Assembly: GCA_001570385.1 (NCBI GenBank) | Contig: BBYL01000045.1 | Location: forward strand, 1 to 57,870 | Length of the DNA: 57,870 nucleotides | Direction of reading: 5' to 3' | From: Microtetraspora glauca | GTDB taxonomy: Bacteria > Actinomycetota > Actinomycetes > Streptosporangiales > Streptosporangiaceae | In this document: positions 22,864 to 30,804 of the stretch, one piece after another | Layout of the letters: each line of letters begins with the position of its first letter | Position numbering within the stretch: the first letter of the stretch is position 1 | Notes under the pieces: generated by a model | What the model was told of the DNA's origin: nothing | The model's input: only the letters and a program-made list of their open reading frames with translations | Databases searched by the model: none | Translations under genes and position numbers: made by a program

Positions 22864-23730
22864 GTGGCCATCTCACTGCGCGAGCCCATCCTCGACTGGT
22901 ATGCCGAACACAACCGGGACCTGCCGTGGCGGCGTCCGGAGGCGACCCCCTGGGGCATCCTCGTCAGCGAGATCATGCTGCAGCAGACCCCCGTCGTCAG
23001 GGTGCTGCCGGTCTGGACCGAGTGGATGGAGCGCTGGCCCACCCCCGAGGCGCTCGCGGCGGTGGCCCCCGGCGAGGCCGTACGCCACTGGGGCCGGCTC
23101 GGATACCCGCGCAGGGCGCTGAACCTGCACGCGTGCGCCAGAGCCATCACAGCGGACCACAGGGGCCGGGTGCCCTCCTCGTACGACGAGTTGAGGACGC
23201 TGCCCGGCATCGGCGACTACACGGCCGCCGCGGTGGCGAGCTTCGCGTACGGGCACAGCCACGCGATCCTGGACACGAACGTCCGGCGGGTGCTCGGCCG
23301 TGCCGTACGCGGCGAGGAGTACCCGCCGAAGGCCACCACGTCGGGCGAGCGCAGGCTCGCCGAGTCGCTGCTCCCCGCCGTCGGCGCCCCGCGCTGGGGC
23401 GTCGCGGTGATGGAACTCGGCGCGCTGGTCTGCACGGCGCGCGCTCCCCGCTGCGATGACTGCCCGATCATGTCGCAGTGCGCCTGGCGCCTCGCCGGGC
23501 GGCCCGCCCATGACGGCCCCGTACGGCGCGGCCAGACCTACGCGGGCACCGACCGGCAGTGCAGGGGGCGGCTCCTGGCCGTTCTGCGCGACGCGCACGG
23601 CCCGGTGCCCAAAGAGGCGCTGGACGTGGTCTGGGCGGACCACGTCCAGCGTGAGCGGGCTCTGGACGGCCTCCTGGACGACGGGCTGGCCGAGGTCCTC
23701 ACGGACGGGACCTACCGGCTGCCCGGGTGA
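22864..23730 (+). CDS. mutY: A/G-specific adenine glycosylase, short form
   Basis: 288 aa from GTG. It removes adenine mispaired with 8-oxoguanine. The helix-hairpin-helix/Gly-Pro-Asp core is present: PWGILVSEIMLQQTPV (catalytic Glu), LRTLPGIGDYTAAAVASFAYG and the catalytic Asp in HAILDTNVRRVL. The iron-sulfur ligands follow the exact C-x6-C-x2-C-x5-C spacing (CTARAPRCDDCPIMSQC). The NUDIX-like C-terminal domain that recognises 8-oxoG in the E. coli enzyme is missing; a short ~60-residue winged-helix-like tail takes its place. This short form is common in actinobacteria. Its stop abuts the next gene's stop (TGATCA). Confidence 0.93.
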   Translation: MAISLREPILDWYAEHNRDLPWRRPEATPWGILVSEIMLQQTPVVRVLPVWTEWMERWPTPEALAAVAPGEAVRHWGRLGYPRRALNLHACARAITADHRGRVPSSYDELRTLPGIGDYTAAAVASFAYGHSHAILDTNVRRVLGRAVRGEEYPPKATTSGERRLAESLLPAVGAPRWGVAVMELGALVCTARAPRCDDCPIMSQCAWRLAGRPAHDGPVRRGQTYAGTDRQCRGRLLAVLRDAHGPVPKEALDVVWADHVQRERALDGLLDDGLAEVLTDGTYRLPG

Positions 23731-24666
23731 TCAGGCGGCGAGCTTGAGCCCGAGAGCGGTCAGGTTGCTGCGGGTCCAGTCGAGCTCGTCGGCCAGCCGC
23801 GCGACGAGCGCCGCCGGGCCCTTCGACTTCGGCGAGTTCCAGTCGTGCACCTCGACCTCGACGTGGGCGCTGCCGCTCACCGCCCCGGACAGGATCGCGT
23901 TCAGTGTGCCCTCGATCACCGGCTGAGTGCTGGGGATCTCGTGGCCGTGATTGTGCACGTGGCCGAGCTTCACCACGGGCGCGCCCGTCTGCGCGAGGCC
24001 GCGCAGGGCGTCGCCGGTCGCCTCGTCGCCGGAGGACAGGTGGCAGGCGTCCAGGCACACACCGAGGTGCTCGGAGTCGATGCCGCCGACCCGGCGCAGG
24101 GCCTGCTCGGTGGTCTCCAGAACGCAGCCGGGCCACGGCTCGAAGCCGACCCGGATCGTCTTGCCCGTCACGCTGTAGAGGCCGCGCAGCTCGCGCGAGA
24201 GCCGCTCCAGCCGCCGCGAGGCGATCGAGTGCAGATCGGCGGGCCAGTCACGGCGCCACCCGATCGGGATCGTGGAGATGCTGCCGAACCTGACGTCATC
24301 CGGAAGCAGGAACGAGAGGATCTTGGCCAGCGCCATGGTGTACCGGTATCGCTCGGGCTTCGCCCAGTCCGGCCCGGGAACCTCCTGGTGGCGTCCACCG
24401 GTGCCGTTGAGGCTCACCACCTCGAGGCCGCGCTCCTCGAGCGACCTGCGCAGCCGTACCAGCTCGATGCGGTCGGCGACCAGGTGGTCGGCGACCGCGG
24501 GGGCGAGCCACAGGCACACGCCGAGCCGGGCCACGCCCAGCTTCCTACGCACCGGCACCGCGTAGCGGGTGAGGTGCGCGATCAGGTTCTCCAGGTCCTC
24601 GGCGGGATGCACTCCCGTGTTGTAGGCCAGATGAACGAGCGTCCCGTCGTCGTGCAACAGGCGCAT
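23731..24666 (-). CDS. EboE-like TIM-barrel protein
   Basis: 311 aa. The start is ATG 24666 because a strong site (ttggaggg) lies 5 bases upstream; an in-frame ATG at 24732 has none. The fold is the xylose-isomerase-like barrel. The N-terminus (LVHLAYNTGVHPAEDLENLI), VSLNGTGGRHQEVPGPDW, RYRYTMALAKILSFLLPD and SISTIPIGWRRDW match the EboE family. That family belongs to the ebo gene set linked to export or trafficking of metabolites. Metal-site-like residues appear in GFEPWPGCVLET, LGVCLDACHLS and HVEVEVHDW. No eboA, B, C, D or F gene is nearby, so it is an orphan here. Assignment is by recall of the family pattern; a plain sugar isomerase is the alternative. Confidence 0.7.
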   Translation of the reverse strand: MRLLHDDGTLVHLAYNTGVHPAEDLENLIAHLTRYAVPVRRKLGVARLGVCLWLAPAVADHLVADRIELVRLRRSLEERGLEVVSLNGTGGRHQEVPGPDWAKPERYRYTMALAKILSFLLPDDVRFGSISTIPIGWRRDWPADLHSIASRRLERLSRELRGLYSVTGKTIRVGFEPWPGCVLETTEQALRRVGGIDSEHLGVCLDACHLSSGDEATGDALRGLAQTGAPVVKLGHVHNHGHEIPSTQPVIEGTLNAILSGAVSGSAHVEVEVHDWNSPKSKGPAALVARLADELDWTRSNLTALGLKLAA

Positions 24667-24933
24667 CAGGTCCCTCCAAGGCTTGTCCGCTTTCCCGACC
24701 CCATTGGTCCACACGGTCTGTCCTGACCGCATGGGACGGGAGTCCCCTCCCTGCCGGGAATCCGGCCCGGGCCACCGAGCTTGCCCCGGTGCCTCCGGTT
24801 ACCGCGTCCGTCCCGCAGCTGATTTCTCGGTACGCCGCAGGGGTGATTTCGGGCCCGTCGGGTCTCCGGCGGGCGCTCTACGCAGTGTAGTACTACATCG
24901 AGTGGTGGCATAGCCCGGTATCACAGAAAACAA
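24667..24933 (-). other. Long leader/promoter region of the EboE-like gene
   Basis: About 270 bp without a gene. It holds the palindrome at 24886-24897 and, downstream on the minus strand, a GC-rich stretch with several potential hairpins leading to the ribosome-binding site (ggaggg) of the EboE-like gene. If transcription starts near the palindrome, the 5' leader would be about 210 nt, long enough for a structured regulatory element. It does not match a riboswitch class I know. Confidence 0.4.
24886..24897. promoter_or_regulatory. Perfect 12-bp palindrome, possible operator
   Basis: TGTAGTACTACA is fully self-complementary and A/T-rich in a GC-rich setting. It lies in the only promoter-like segment between the clpC terminator and the EboE-like gene. 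Read on the minus strand, TACACT at its downstream edge could serve as a -10. Confidence 0.45.
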
Positions 24934-24967
24934 GAACCCCGCGTGAGGGCTTTCTCACGCGGGGTTC
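24934..24967 (-). terminator. Intrinsic terminator of clpC
   Basis: gaaccccgcgtgag and ctcacgcggggttc form a perfect 14-bp stem around a 6-base loop. On the minus strand it is followed by ttgttttctg, a good U-rich tail. It lies 30 bp after the clpC stop. Confidence 0.9.
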
Positions 24968-24996
24968 CCGTCAGCACATCCGGGTGCTGGATCGGC

Positions 24997-27501
24997 TCAG
25001 TGCTGGATCGGCTCCACGATCGAGGCCGCGGAGTCCGGCACCTCGGGGCTCTTGGCCGCGCCGACGAAGGTGAACTTCGCCGCGTCGCCCTCGCCCTCGA
25101 CGTCGATCTTGACGATCTGGCCCGGACGCAGCTCGCCGTACAGGATCTTCTCGGAGAGAACGTCCTCCAGCTCGCGCTGGATCGTACGGCGCAGCGGACG
25201 GGCGCCCATCACCGGGTCGTAACCGCGGTCGGCGAGCAGCTGCTTGGCCGTGGCGCTGAGCTCCAGGCCCATGTCGCGGTCCTTGAGCCGCTCGTCCACC
25301 TGGGCGAGCATCAGGTCGACGATCTGGATGATCTCCTTCGGCGTGAGCTGGTGGAAGACCACGATGTCGTCGACGCGGTTCAGGAACTCGGGCCGGAAGT
25401 GCTGCTTGAGCTCCTCCTGGACCTTGGACTTCATCCGGTCGTAGTTGCTCTCGACGTCGTTGGACTTCGCGAAGCCCACCCCGATGCCCTTGGAGATGTC
25501 CCGGGTGCCGAGGTTGGTCGTCATGATGATGACGGTGTTCTTGAAGTCCACCACGCGGCCCTGGGCGTCGGTCAGGCGACCGTCCTCCAGGATCTGCAGC
25601 AGCGAGTTGAAGATGTCCGGGTGGGCCTTCTCGATCTCGTCGAAGAGGACCACGGAGAACGGCTTGCGCCGCACCTTCTCGGTGAGCTGGCCGCCCTCCT
25701 CGTACCCGACGTAGCCGGGCGGGGAGCCGAACAGCCGCGAGACGGTGTGCTTCTCCATGAACTCGGACATGTCGAGCATGATCAGCGCGTCCTCGTCCCC
25801 GAACAGGAACTCGGCCAGCGCCTTGGACAGCTCGGTCTTACCGACACCGGACGGGCCGGCGAAGATGAACGAACCACCCGGACGGCGCGGGTCCTTCAGA
25901 CCGGCGCGCGTGCGGCGGATGGACCGGGACAGACCCTTGATCGCGTCGTCCTGGCCGATGATCCGCTTGTGGAGCTCGTCCTCCATGCGGAGCAGTCGCT
26001 GCGACTCCTCCTCGGTCAGCTTGAAGACCGGGATGCCGGTGGCGGTCGCGAGCACCTCGGCGATGAGCTCCTCGGTGACCTCGGCCACGACGTCCATGTC
26101 GCCGGCCTTCCACTCCTTCTCCCGGCGCTCGCGCTTGAGCTGGAGCTGCTTCTCCTGGTCGCGCAGCGCCGCGGCCTTCTCGAAGTCCTGCGCGTCGATC
26201 GCGGACTCCTTCTCGCGCCGCACGTTGGCGATCTTCTCGTCGTACTCGCGCAGGTCCGGCGGAGCGGTCATCCGGCGGATGCGCATCCGCGAACCGGCCT
26301 CGTCGATGAGGTCGATCGCCTTGTCCGGCAGGAACCGGTCGCTGATGTACCGGTCGGCGAGCTGGGCCGCGGCCACGAGCGCGCCGTCGGTGATGGACAC
26401 CCGGTGGTGCGCCTCGTAGCGGTCCCGCAGACCCTTGAGGATCTCGATGGTGTGGCTGAGGCTGGGCTCGGCCACCTGGATCGGCTGGAAGCGCCGCTCC
26501 AGGGCGGCGTCCTTCTCCAGGTGCTTGCGGTACTCGTCCAGCGTGGTGGCGCCGATGGTCTGCAGCTCACCACGGGCCAGCATCGGCTTGAGGATGCTGG
26601 CGGCGTCGATCGCGCCCTCGGCCGCGCCCGCACCGACCAGCGTGTGCAGCTCGTCGATGAACAGGATGATGTCGCCGCGGGTGCGGATCTCCTTGAGCAC
26701 CTTCTTCAGGCGCTCCTCGAAGTCGCCGCGGTAACGCGAACCCGCGACCAGCGCGCCCAGGTCCAGCGTGTAGAGCTGCTTGTCCTTGAGCGTCTCGGGA
26801 ACCTCGCCCTTGACGATCTTCTGGGACAGGCCCTCGACGACGGCGGTCTTGCCGACGCCGGGCTCACCCACGAGAACCGGGTTGTTCTTGGTCCTCCGGG
26901 AGAGGACCTGCATGACCCGCTCGATCTCCTTCTCACGGCCGATGACCGGGTCGAGCTTGCCCTCACGGGCGGCCTGGGTGAGGTTGCGGCCAAACTGGTC
27001 CAGCACAAGGGAGGTGGACGGCGCCGCCTCCTGCGGGCCCCCGGCCGCCGCGGGCTCCTTGCCCTGGTAGCCGTGGAGCAACTGGATGACCTGCTGCCGC
27101 ACCCGGTTGAGGTCGGCCCCCAGCTTCACCAGCACCTGGGCCGCCACGCCCTCGCCCTCACGGATGAGGCCGAGCAGGATGTGCTCGGTGCCGATGTAGT
27201 TGTGGCCGAGTTGCAGGGCCTCGCGGAGCGACAGCTCAAGGACCTTCTTGGCGCGCGGGGTGAAGGGAATGTGCCCCGAAGGCGCCGACTGTCCCTGGCC
27301 GATGATCTCCTCGACCTGCTGGCGCACACCTTCAAGACTGATGCCCAGGCTCTCCAGAGCCTTGGCGGCAACGCCTTCTCCCTCATGGATCAAGCCAAGA
27401 AGAATGTGCTCAGTACCGATGTAGTTGTGGTTGAGCATCCGGGCCTCTTCCTGGGCCAGGACGACAACCCGCCGCGCACGGTCGGTGAACCTCTCGAACA
27501 T
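24997..27501 (-). CDS. clpC: ATP-dependent Clp protease ATP-binding subunit ClpC
   Basis: 834 aa from ATG 27501 (MFERFTDRARRVVVLAQEEA), the family's conserved start; upstream frame codons are not part of it. Order: two Clp-N repeats (both carry NYIGTEHILLGLI), AAA module 1 with GEPGVGKTA, a UVR-containing middle domain (~residues 415-470), AAA module 2 with FAGPSGVGKTELSKA and the ClpP-binding GYDPVMGARPLRRTIQ region. It unfolds substrates for ClpP and is essential in many actinobacteria. It is monocistronic, ends at a strong intrinsic terminator and has a ClgR-like site about 160 bp upstream. Confidence 0.97.
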   Translation of the reverse strand: MFERFTDRARRVVVLAQEEARMLNHNYIGTEHILLGLIHEGEGVAAKALESLGISLEGVRQQVEEIIGQGQSAPSGHIPFTPRAKKVLELSLREALQLGHNYIGTEHILLGLIREGEGVAAQVLVKLGADLNRVRQQVIQLLHGYQGKEPAAAGGPQEAAPSTSLVLDQFGRNLTQAAREGKLDPVIGREKEIERVMQVLSRRTKNNPVLVGEPGVGKTAVVEGLSQKIVKGEVPETLKDKQLYTLDLGALVAGSRYRGDFEERLKKVLKEIRTRGDIILFIDELHTLVGAGAAEGAIDAASILKPMLARGELQTIGATTLDEYRKHLEKDAALERRFQPIQVAEPSLSHTIEILKGLRDRYEAHHRVSITDGALVAAAQLADRYISDRFLPDKAIDLIDEAGSRMRIRRMTAPPDLREYDEKIANVRREKESAIDAQDFEKAAALRDQEKQLQLKRERREKEWKAGDMDVVAEVTEELIAEVLATATGIPVFKLTEEESQRLLRMEDELHKRIIGQDDAIKGLSRSIRRTRAGLKDPRRPGGSFIFAGPSGVGKTELSKALAEFLFGDEDALIMLDMSEFMEKHTVSRLFGSPPGYVGYEEGGQLTEKVRRKPFSVVLFDEIEKAHPDIFNSLLQILEDGRLTDAQGRVVDFKNTVIIMTTNLGTRDISKGIGVGFAKSNDVESNYDRMKSKVQEELKQHFRPEFLNRVDDIVVFHQLTPKEIIQIVDLMLAQVDERLKDRDMGLELSATAKQLLADRGYDPVMGARPLRRTIQRELEDVLSEKILYGELRPGQIVKIDVEGEGDAAKFTFVGAAKSPEVPDSAASIVEPIQH

Positions 27502-27662
27502 CTCGTCGCTCCTCACAGAGCGGTCAGGCGGACCCGGGATGTCCGGCCCGTCCTTCCGCATGGTAGCCCCGACCCGGCAACCGCTCCTATCAGAGAGGAC
27601 GTTCCCCGAGAGCAGGGCGTTCACCCTTCATCCAACTACCTGCCGGGGGTGAGGTGTTCCCG

Positions 27663-27679
27663 ATACGCCGCAAGCGAAC
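27663..27679 (-). promoter_or_regulatory. Possible ClgR box upstream of clpC
   Basis: On the minus strand the bases read GTTCGCTTGCGGCGTAT, close to the CGCY-N4-GCG core described for ClgR, the activator of clp genes in actinobacteria, with one central mismatch. It lies 160-180 bp before the clpC start, a plausible activator position. The match is from recalled consensus only. Confidence 0.45.
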
Positions 27680-27769
27680 GAGGTTTAGGGAAGTGCAAAC
27701 AGAATCGTGCGGCCCCACCGAAGGTCGTAACATCCGACGACCGGTTTGACCGCACGATCAAAAGCACCC

Positions 27770-28114
27770 TTAGTGGGCGGCGTCGTACGCCTCCACGATC
27801 GAGGCGGCAATGCGACCACGCTCGCTGACCGGGTGCCCGTGTGCCTTCGCCCAGGCACGGATCTCGGCGCTCTTCTCGCGGGTCATCGCCCGCTGAGCAC
27901 CACCGGCGGCACCACGACGACGTCCACGCGCCGGAGCGGCTTCCGCGTGCCGCGCACCGCCGACGAAAGGCGACAGTGCCTCGCGCAGCTTCTTTGCGTT
28001 CCCATCGCTGAGATCAATCTCATAAGACTTGCCATCAAGCGCGAAGGTGACCGTCTCATTGGCCTCGCCGCCATCGAGATCGTCGATGAGAATCACCTGC
28101 GTATGCTTGGCCAT
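27770..28114 (-). CDS. lsr2: Lsr2-type nucleoid-associated protein
   Basis: 114 aa from ATG 28114. The N-terminal dimerisation domain begins MAKHTQVILIDDLDGGEANE, then VTFALDGKSYEIDLS. The C-terminal DNA-binding domain (REKSAEIRAWAKAHGHPVSE) carries the RGR minor-groove hook (SERGRIAASIVEAY). A basic Ala/Arg linker (ARGRRRGAAGGAQR) connects them. Lsr2 silences AT-rich, often foreign, DNA and acts as the actinobacterial H-NS analogue. The position next to clpC is conserved in related genomes. A small membrane-protein gene lies just upstream in the same direction. Confidence 0.96.
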   Translation of the reverse strand: MAKHTQVILIDDLDGGEANETVTFALDGKSYEIDLSDGNAKKLREALSPFVGGARHAEAAPARGRRRGAAGGAQRAMTREKSAEIRAWAKAHGHPVSERGRIAASIVEAYDAAH

Positions 28115-28201
28115 GCGGCAATCCTTTCGGAGCATTGTTTGATTCGTCAGCCAAACATATACCCGGTTCGGGCGGCTGACAATTCAACTTTCAGCTCATC
28201 C

Positions 28202-28345
28202 TCAGGAACTCGTGTTGTCCTTGTCACGTCGTTCCGTTGCGGTCCGAAGGCCGGCCGCCTCGGAACGGACCAACTTAACCACGCCGTAGACGACCGCACC
28301 GCCGACAACTACGACGGGTATCAAGGCGGACAATACCTCTGTCAT
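28202..28345 (-). CDS. Small single-pass membrane protein, 47 aa
   Basis: The ATG at 28345 follows gaggacga. The protein has a short N-terminus (MTEVLSA), one hydrophobic helix (LIPVVVVGGAVVYGVVKLV, residues ~8-26) and a charged cytosolic tail ending ERRDKDNTSS. Codon bias and the ribosome-binding site support translation; the function is unknown. It sits 87 bp upstream of lsr2 on the same strand and may share its transcript. Confidence 0.6.
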   Translation of the reverse strand: MTEVLSALIPVVVVGGAVVYGVVKLVRSEAAGLRTATERRDKDNTSS

Positions 28346-28560
28346 TCGTCCTCGCTCGTGCCGGGGGTGTCTTTCTCGGCACCCAGGATTTTCGGAGCCC
28401 GGGCGTGGCGCACCGCATGTCGCCCTCGCGGAGTCCCTGACCTGACGATAGCCCCACGTGACGCCCGGTGTGCCTCCGGGGGCGGCCGGTGGCGGTGGGG
28501 CGATTCCATGTCTCTCCAGCCGCCTTACCGGATGCATAGAAATCGTACCCATGAATGACA

Positions 28561-28592
28561 AGTGGGGCGGTCCGCGACGGAGCCGCCCCACT
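28561..28592 (-). terminator. Hairpin after the first RDD gene
   Basis: agtggggcgg pairs with ccgccccact, with a smaller inner stem (tccg/cgga). It lies 39 bp past the stop of the leftward RDD gene. Both flanks are A/T-richer than the surroundings. Confidence 0.65.
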
Positions 28593-28630
28593 GTTTTGAC
28601 CGGACGCCGGTCAAGTTGTTCTTCCCGCGA

Positions 28631-29203
28631 TCAACGCGGCGCCTTCACCACCACGGTTCCGGCGACCTTGTCGTGCAGGCCCTGCTGCAGGGGCTTGTCG
28701 ACGAGGATGAACACGCCCGTCGCCAAGGCGAAAAGACTGGCCAGGAGACCGACGAGCGGAATGCCGTAGAGCACGAAGACGCCGGGATACACGGCCGAGC
28801 GCCGCATCACGACGGAGGAATCCAGCGGTCCGCCGCCCAGAGCGACCAGCTGGATCTTCATGATCTTCTTTCCGATGGTCTGGCCATCCTTGGAGTGCAG
28901 GACGTAATCGTAGGCCGCGTACGCACCATAGGCGATCAGGGACGCGATGAAGCCGGTAAGAAAGCTGCCGCTCGCCACGCCGAGGGCGATGCTCAGAATC
29001 AGGTACACGACCCCGAAGATGACGCTGTCGATGATTCGCGCGACCAGACGCTCCCACCATTCGGCGAGCGGGGCCGGAACACCCGGCGGAAGGGGGGCGC
29101 CCTGCGGAGCCCCATAACCGCCCGGGGGCGGATAGGCGCCCGGCGGCGGGGGCGGCGGAGCCGAGCCATAGGGGTTCTGGCCGGGGGGCGGTTCCGCGGT
29201 CAT
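28631..29203 (-). CDS. RDD-family membrane protein with Pro-rich N-terminus
   Basis: 190 aa from ATG 29203 behind gagaggtga. The first ~45 residues are Pro/Gly-rich (PPPGQNPYGSAPPPPPPGAY). Then comes the RDD domain: LAEWWERLVARIIDSVIFG with the Arg-Asp-Asp-like signature (R..D), three to four helices, and the closing PLQQGLHDKVAGTVVVK, which RDD proteins share. RDD proteins are small membrane proteins; some have been linked to ion transport. It is a paralogue of the next gene upstream, with the same LAEWW and LHDK..GT.VVK frame, so the pair arose by duplication. Confidence 0.88.
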   Translation of the reverse strand: MTAEPPPGQNPYGSAPPPPPPGAYPPPGGYGAPQGAPLPPGVPAPLAEWWERLVARIIDSVIFGVVYLILSIALGVASGSFLTGFIASLIAYGAYAAYDYVLHSKDGQTIGKKIMKIQLVALGGGPLDSSVVMRRSAVYPGVFVLYGIPLVGLLASLFALATGVFILVDKPLQQGLHDKVAGTVVVKAPR

Positions 29204-29321
29204 TGGGTCACCTCTCACGTGTGGAGGACATGCGTTCCCCAACCATCGCACGGATGATCCCGACTGTTACCGCTTTTCTTCCCCAATAGGGACACAGTTC
29301 CAATCCCGCTCGCGCCCATGA

Positions 29322-29357
29322 AAACGGGACCGATGGCTCGTTCCATCGGCCCCGTTT
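29322..29357 (-). terminator. Intrinsic terminator after the second RDD gene
   Basis: aaacgggaccgatgg and ccatcggccccgttt pair with one mismatch around ctcgtt. On the minus strand the stem runs out into tttcatg. It lies 22 bp past the stop at 29380. Confidence 0.75.
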
Positions 29358-29379
29358 GTCCAGTGCTACCTCGCCCGAC

Positions 29380-30693
29380 CTATTTGATCTTGACGACGGT
29401 GGTACCCGCGGCCTTGTCGTGCAGCGCCTGCCACAACGGCCGGTCCCAGAGCAGCCAGAGCACGTTCAGCAGCGAGAAGAGGCTGAGCAGCAGGCCCACG
29501 ATGGGAATCCCACCGAGGATCTGCGGCCCGAACGAGACTCCGGCCCGCTTTCCTGCGACATCCGTCGCGAGGCCGCCCGTCGGGAGGGAATCGCCGACGG
29601 GGACGACCTTGATGCCCATGACGATCTTGCCGACCGTCTGCCCGCGTTGCTTGAGCATCATGAACTCGTACGCGGTCATGATCAGGCCGGCGATGGCCGA
29701 GGTGAGCAGACTGGCGAGGAGCACGCCGCCGCCAGCCGTGAAGGCGCCCGTCTCCGGGTTGAAGCTGGCCTCGGTGACCATGATCATGGTGAGCACCGTC
29801 GAGACGATGGCGTAGGGGATACCGACGATCACGACGTCGATGAGACGGGCCACCAGTCGCTGCCACCACTCGGCGAGCGGGGCGGGCGCGCCGGGCGGGA
29901 CCACCGCCGCCTGCCCGCCGTACGGCTGGGCGTAGCCCTGCTGGCCGTATTGCTGCTGCCCGTAGCCCTGCTGCCCGTAGCCCTGCTGGCCGTAGCCCTG
30001 CTGGCCGTAGTCGGCCTGCTGACCGTAGCCGGGCTGTTGGGCGTACCCCTGCTGGGGCTGCTGGCCGTAGCCGGCCTGCTGGCCGTACTGCTGCTCCTGG
30101 CCGTAGCCGGGCTGGGCCTGCTGGCCATAACCGGGCTGGGCCTGCTGGCCATAAGCGGGCTGCTGCTGGCCGTACCCCTGAGGCTGGCCGAAGGCGCCCG
30201 TACCGGGCTGCTGGCCATATCCCTGCTGGGGTTGCTGCCCGTAGTCCTGCTGGCCGTACTGCTGCTGCCCGTAGCCCTGCTGCGGCTGCTGCGGCTGCTG
30301 GGCCTGCTGGCCGTACCCCTGCTGCCCGTACGGCTGCTGAGGCTGCTGCTGGGCCGACTGGCCATAACCGGGCTGCTGCTGGCCGTACCCTTGAGGCTGG
30401 CCGAAGGCCCCGGTCCCGGGCTGCTGCTGGCCGTACTGCTGCTGCCCGTAGCCCTGCTGGGGCTGCTGGCCGTAGCCGGGCTGCTGCTGACCGTAGACGT
30501 GCTGGTCGTGCTGCTGGCCGTATCCATAGGCCTGCTGGGGGCCCGTCGCCTGCGACGGGTTGCGGTAACTGACGACCGTGACATCAGGGTCGTACTGCTG
30601 GGCTGGATTGCTCGTACCCTGCTCACGGTCCGAAGGCGGCGGTGGGGTGCCGTCCGGAGCGTCCTGGGGGTACGGCGGCTGTCCGGAGCTCAC
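29380..30693 (-). CDS. RDD-family membrane protein with a long Tyr-Gly-Gln low-complexity arm
   Basis: 437 aa from GTG 30693 behind gaggtga. Residues ~1-45 are Pro-rich and acidic. Residues ~50-260 are a prion-like tract with about 25 YGQ triplets and many QQGYGQQ units; one block around PGTGAFGQPQGYGQQQP occurs twice, a sign of internal duplication. Residues ~265-437 are an ordinary RDD domain (LAEWWQRLVARLIDVVIVG, with KQRGQTVGKIVMGIKVV and LWQALHDKAAGTTVVK). The arm should face the cytosol if it follows the topology of relatives. Similar, usually shorter, arms occur on actinobacterial RDD proteins. Its Tyr/Gln composition resembles proteins that self-assemble or phase-separate; a role here is inference. 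Confidence 0.9.
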   Translation of the reverse strand: MSSGQPPYPQDAPDGTPPPPSDREQGTSNPAQQYDPDVTVVSYRNPSQATGPQQAYGYGQQHDQHVYGQQQPGYGQQPQQGYGQQQYGQQQPGTGAFGQPQGYGQQQPGYGQSAQQQPQQPYGQQGYGQQAQQPQQPQQGYGQQQYGQQDYGQQPQQGYGQQPGTGAFGQPQGYGQQQPAYGQQAQPGYGQQAQPGYGQEQQYGQQAGYGQQPQQGYAQQPGYGQQADYGQQGYGQQGYGQQGYGQQQYGQQGYAQPYGGQAAVVPPGAPAPLAEWWQRLVARLIDVVIVGIPYAIVSTVLTMIMVTEASFNPETGAFTAGGGVLLASLLTSAIAGLIMTAYEFMMLKQRGQTVGKIVMGIKVVPVGDSLPTGGLATDVAGKRAGVSFGPQILGGIPIVGLLLSLFSLLNVLWLLWDRPLWQALHDKAAGTTVVKIK

Positions 30694-30804
30694 CGTTTCA
30701 CCTCGTTTCGGGTTCGCATGCGGCGATCGTCATGCGCATGCCGATATGGCCAAAGTAGCGACAGGCGTATCAACAGTCACCTTTCCGGCCGGTCACCACC
30801 ATGG

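Noticed and set aside
24997..27501. ClpB or ClpA rather than ClpC
   Set aside because: The MFERFTDRARRVV start, the short UVR-type middle domain and position beside lsr2 identify ClpC.
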